DNA of 64,000 nucleotides, taken from assembly GCA_021647465.1 (NCBI GenBank), contig JAKIUQ010000007.1, forward strand, positions 62,001-126,000, written 5' to 3'. The notes under the pieces are model-generated. The model did no database searches. It had not been told where the DNA came from and was given only the letters and a program-made list of their open reading frames with translations. Source of the stretch: Emcibacter sp. Lineage in GTDB: Bacteria > Pseudomonadota > Alphaproteobacteria > Sphingomonadales > Emcibacteraceae. The position numbers were made by a program, and so were the translations under genes. Below, in pieces: positions 61,859 to 64,000 of this stretch (positions are counted from its first letter, which is position 1; the number at the start of each line of letters is the position of its first letter).

Positions 61859-63382
61859 ATGGCAGAATATGACATAAAATCTATCCCAAAAAGATTAAGA
61901 AACAGCCCGATACTCTCAGGGCTTGTCATTCTACCTCTGTTATTATCAGGCTGTATGACCACCAACCCGGCGACAGGCGGGTCTGATTTCACCCCCTTCA
62001 TGAGCCCGGCCAAGGAGGCGTCTATTGGCAAGGAACAGCATCCCCTCGTCATTGCCCAGAACGGCGGCGTTCTGGATGAGCCCAAACTGGCCGGATATGT
62101 TGCTGTTGTCGGCGGACGCCTTAGCGCCGTATCCGAATTGCCCAGCAGCCCTTTCACTTTCACGGTGCTGAATTCTCCCATTGTCAATGCCTTTGCATTG
62201 CCCGGCGGCTATATTTACGTGACACGCGGCATATTGGCCCTGTTTAACAGCGAGGCCGAGATGGCTTCAGTGCTTGGTCATGAAATCGGCCATGTGACCG
62301 CCCGCCATTCAGCAAAAAGATATAATCAGCAGCTTTTTACAGGCCTTGGGGCTTCGATTCTTGGGGCAGTTCTCAAGAACAAAGAGCTCAGTGATGCCCT
62401 TGGCTATGGCTCGCAGATATATTTGAAAAGCTATTCCCGCAGTAATGAATATGAATCCGACCAACTGGGCGTGCGCTATGCCACCCGCGCAGGCTTTGAT
62501 CCCTATGCCGCAGCAGATATGTTGTCATCATTGGACGCACAAAGCAACCTTCAGGACATGATTGCCAATCGCACCGGCCAGCAAAGACCGCCGGAATTTT
62601 TCGCCACCCACCCCAATACCAAGGACAGGGTCAGCCGCGCCTTTGCCGCAGCCCAGAAAACCGGACTGGCCCAAAACAGCCGCAGCCGGGGTCAAGACCG
62701 TTACCTGAACGCCATTGATGGGATGATATATGGCGATGACCCTGCCCAAGGCCTGATCAAGGGACCGGTTTTTTCCCATGGCCCCCTGCGTTTCACATTC
62801 CGCGTCCCTGATCATTACCGCCTGATCAATAGTGCCGAAGCGGTCTATGCCCAAGGCACAGGCCCGTCCGAGGGCGGCGTTATCATTTTTTCCGGCGATG
62901 CCCTCAAAGGGCGTAACATGATGGAATATACCTCTCAGGTCTGGAAAAATTTTATCAAGGAAACGGCCCTTCAGGGATTGGAAGACCTAACCATTAACGG
63001 CATGACGGCGGTAACCGGGTTTCAGAATATGGCGGTTAACAATATCCAGTCACAAGTCCGTATCATCACCATTCGGCATTCTCGGGACAAGGCCTATTAT
63101 TTCCTGATCATCACGCCTTTAAACAGGCTTGATGGCATAAAAGATGATTTACAGCGCATGACATATAGTTTTAAAAAACTGTCCGCAAAACAAGCCAAAG
63201 AAATAAAAGGAAAAATCATCCGCGTGGTTACCGTTCAGAAGGGCGACACCATCAGCAGTCTTGCCCGTCATATGGCCTTTAACACCCATAAACGTGACCG
63301 CTTTCTGACTTTGAACGGCCTGAATTCCAATAGCCGCCTCAGGGCGGGCCAGCGGGTAAAAATCGTCATTTATGATAAATGA
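61859..63382 (+). CDS. M48-family lipoprotein metalloprotease with LysM
   Basis: 507 residues. Lipoprotein signal with lipobox LLSGC (Cys about residue 31). The zinc motif HEIGH (H141 to H145) and the third ligand in NEYESDQLG (about 197-205) identify an M48/BepA-like protease. A long middle domain follows, and a LysM peptidoglycan-binding motif (VQKGDTISSLARHM, about 460-473) ends the protein. It probably degrades or quality-controls envelope proteins in the periplasm while tethered to the outer membrane and peptidoglycan. Confidence 0.92.
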   Translation: MAEYDIKSIPKRLRNSPILSGLVILPLLLSGCMTTNPATGGSDFTPFMSPAKEASIGKEQHPLVIAQNGGVLDEPKLAGYVAVVGGRLSAVSELPSSPFTFTVLNSPIVNAFALPGGYIYVTRGILALFNSEAEMASVLGHEIGHVTARHSAKRYNQQLFTGLGASILGAVLKNKELSDALGYGSQIYLKSYSRSNEYESDQLGVRYATRAGFDPYAAADMLSSLDAQSNLQDMIANRTGQQRPPEFFATHPNTKDRVSRAFAAAQKTGLAQNSRSRGQDRYLNAIDGMIYGDDPAQGLIKGPVFSHGPLRFTFRVPDHYRLINSAEAVYAQGTGPSEGGVIIFSGDALKGRNMMEYTSQVWKNFIKETALQGLEDLTINGMTAVTGFQNMAVNNIQSQVRIITIRHSRDKAYYFLIITPLNRLDGIKDDLQRMTYSFKKLSAKQAKEIKGKIIRVVTVQKGDTISSLARHMAFNTHKRDRFLTLNGLNSNSRLRAGQRVKIVIYDK

Positions 63383-63392
63383 ATGATTTTTT

Positions 63393-64000
63393 TCACTCCG
63401 CAGGTTCCGGCAGAGCTTGTTTCAATTCCCAGCCCATCATATCATATATCCGGTCTCTTATCCGTGACATCAAAATGTAAAGTATGGGCACCAGTATAAG
63501 CGTTACGATTGTGGCAAAGAGAACGCCAAAAGATAACGATACCACCGCCGGGATCAGGAACTGGGCCTGTACGCTTGTCTCAAGCATCAAGGGCAACAGG
63601 CCAATAAAAGTGGTAAAGGATGTCAGGAAAATGGGACGGAATCTTTCCTCAGCCGCAATTTCAATGGCCTGAACCACGTCATAACCCTTATCGCGAAGCC
63701 GGGAAATATAATCAACCAGAACCAGATTGTCATTGATCACAACGCCCATGGCCGCCGCAATCCCCATGATGGAGAAAATACTGATATCCATTCCTAAAAT
63801 CAAATGGCCAATCACTGCCCCCATATAGCCAAAAGGCAGGGCCGTGAAAATAATGAATGGCTTGAAATAAGACTTAAAGGCGACGGCAAACAGAATATAA
63901 ATAATCAACAGTCCAAAGATGAAATTCGTCATGATAGAATTCATGAACTCTTGCTGTCCCTCATCACCGCCGCCAAGGCTACGCTTTACGGTCTTATATT
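63393..64000 (-). CDS. RND efflux transporter, C-terminal part (cut by window end)
   Basis: Only the last 200 or so residues are in the window; the frame stays open to base 64000 and the N-terminus lies beyond it. Helices of the AcrB/CusA-type C-terminal half are visible: FIFGLLIIYILFAVAFKSY, FGYMGAVIGHLILGMDIS, and VVINDNLVLVDYISRLRDKG with the RND motif RFRPIFLTSFTTFIGLLPLM. The C-terminus PILYILMSRIRDRIYD fits the family. It is a proton-driven exporter, substrate unknown. Convergent with the M48 gene, 10 bases between them. Confidence 0.93.
   Translation of the reverse strand, partial: YKTVKRSLGGGDEGQQEFMNSIMTNFIFGLLIIYILFAVAFKSYFKPFIIFTALPFGYMGAVIGHLILGMDISIFSIMGIAAAMGVVINDNLVLVDYISRLRDKGYDVVQAIEIAAEERFRPIFLTSFTTFIGLLPLMLETSVQAQFLIPAVVSLSFGVLFATIVTLILVPILYILMSRIRDRIYDMMGWELKQALPEPAE

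Overview
The window comes from a Gram-negative bacterium: it has two TonB-dependent outer-membrane receptors, several lipoproteins with clear lipoboxes, an outer-membrane efflux lipoprotein and RND transporters. Moderate GC, FecI/FecR-type receptor regulation and a response regulator with a GPDRRRR tail suggest a (probably marine) alphaproteobacterium, but this is inference and no rRNA or marker gene is present to settle it.

Layout. (1) 0.6-8.4 kb: a TonB receptor, an exported HExxH zinc metalloprotease, an ECF sigma factor and a FecR anti-sigma factor, all on the plus strand. (2) 8.5-12.8 kb, minus strand: a four-gene ABC-type tripartite efflux operon (FtsX-like permease, ATPase, HlyD adaptor, NodT/TolC lipoprotein). 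(3) 13.1-14.7 kb: a HipBA toxin-antitoxin pair. (4) 14.8-17.8 kb, minus: a copper P1B-ATPase preceded by an AraC-type regulator with a heavy-metal CxxC motif at its N-terminus. (5) 17.9-19.7 kb, minus: a D-threonine aldolase/D-serine dehydratase-like enzyme and an exported protein of unknown function. (6) 19.9-28.7 kb, plus: a second sigma/FecR/TonB-receptor cassette followed by an alpha/beta-hydrolase lipoprotein, an exported isoaspartyl peptidase and an exported M20 peptidase, which reads as a system for taking up and degrading a peptide-like substrate.

(7) 28.8-47.9 kb, minus: the centrepiece, a roughly 19-kb phenol meta-cleavage operon. It starts with a hydrophobic-substrate envelope module (YCF48-like lipoprotein, MMPL/RND transporter, DUF1302 and DUF1329 proteins). 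A DsbA-type isomerase and a glutathione S-transferase follow, then the multicomponent phenol hydroxylase (dmpKLMNOP homologues), ferredoxin, catechol 2,3-dioxygenase and the lower pathway (dmpC, E, F, G, H homologues). Homologues of dmpD and dmpI are absent from the operon. A sigma-54 -24/-12 promoter lies at its head, and a divergently transcribed DmpR/MopR-type activator (48.3-50.1 kb) keeps all the phenol-pocket and zinc residues; an inverted repeat resembling its binding site lies between them.

(8) 50.1-58.5 kb: a cold-shock protein, an AbgT transporter, and a signalling cassette made of a PhnD-like sensor lipoprotein, a three-PAS histidine kinase, a response regulator and an Hpt protein, with an NCS2-like permease inserted on the other strand. 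Two genes of this cassette have no normal start codon where one is needed and appear to use CTG and ATC. (9) 58.6-64 kb: tRNA-Leu(CAA), an aldehyde dehydrogenase, a glutathione S-transferase, a secreted nuclease-like protein, an M48 lipoprotein protease with LysM, and the C-terminal end of an RND transporter cut by the window edge. No insertion sequence, prophage, CRISPR array or rRNA was seen.
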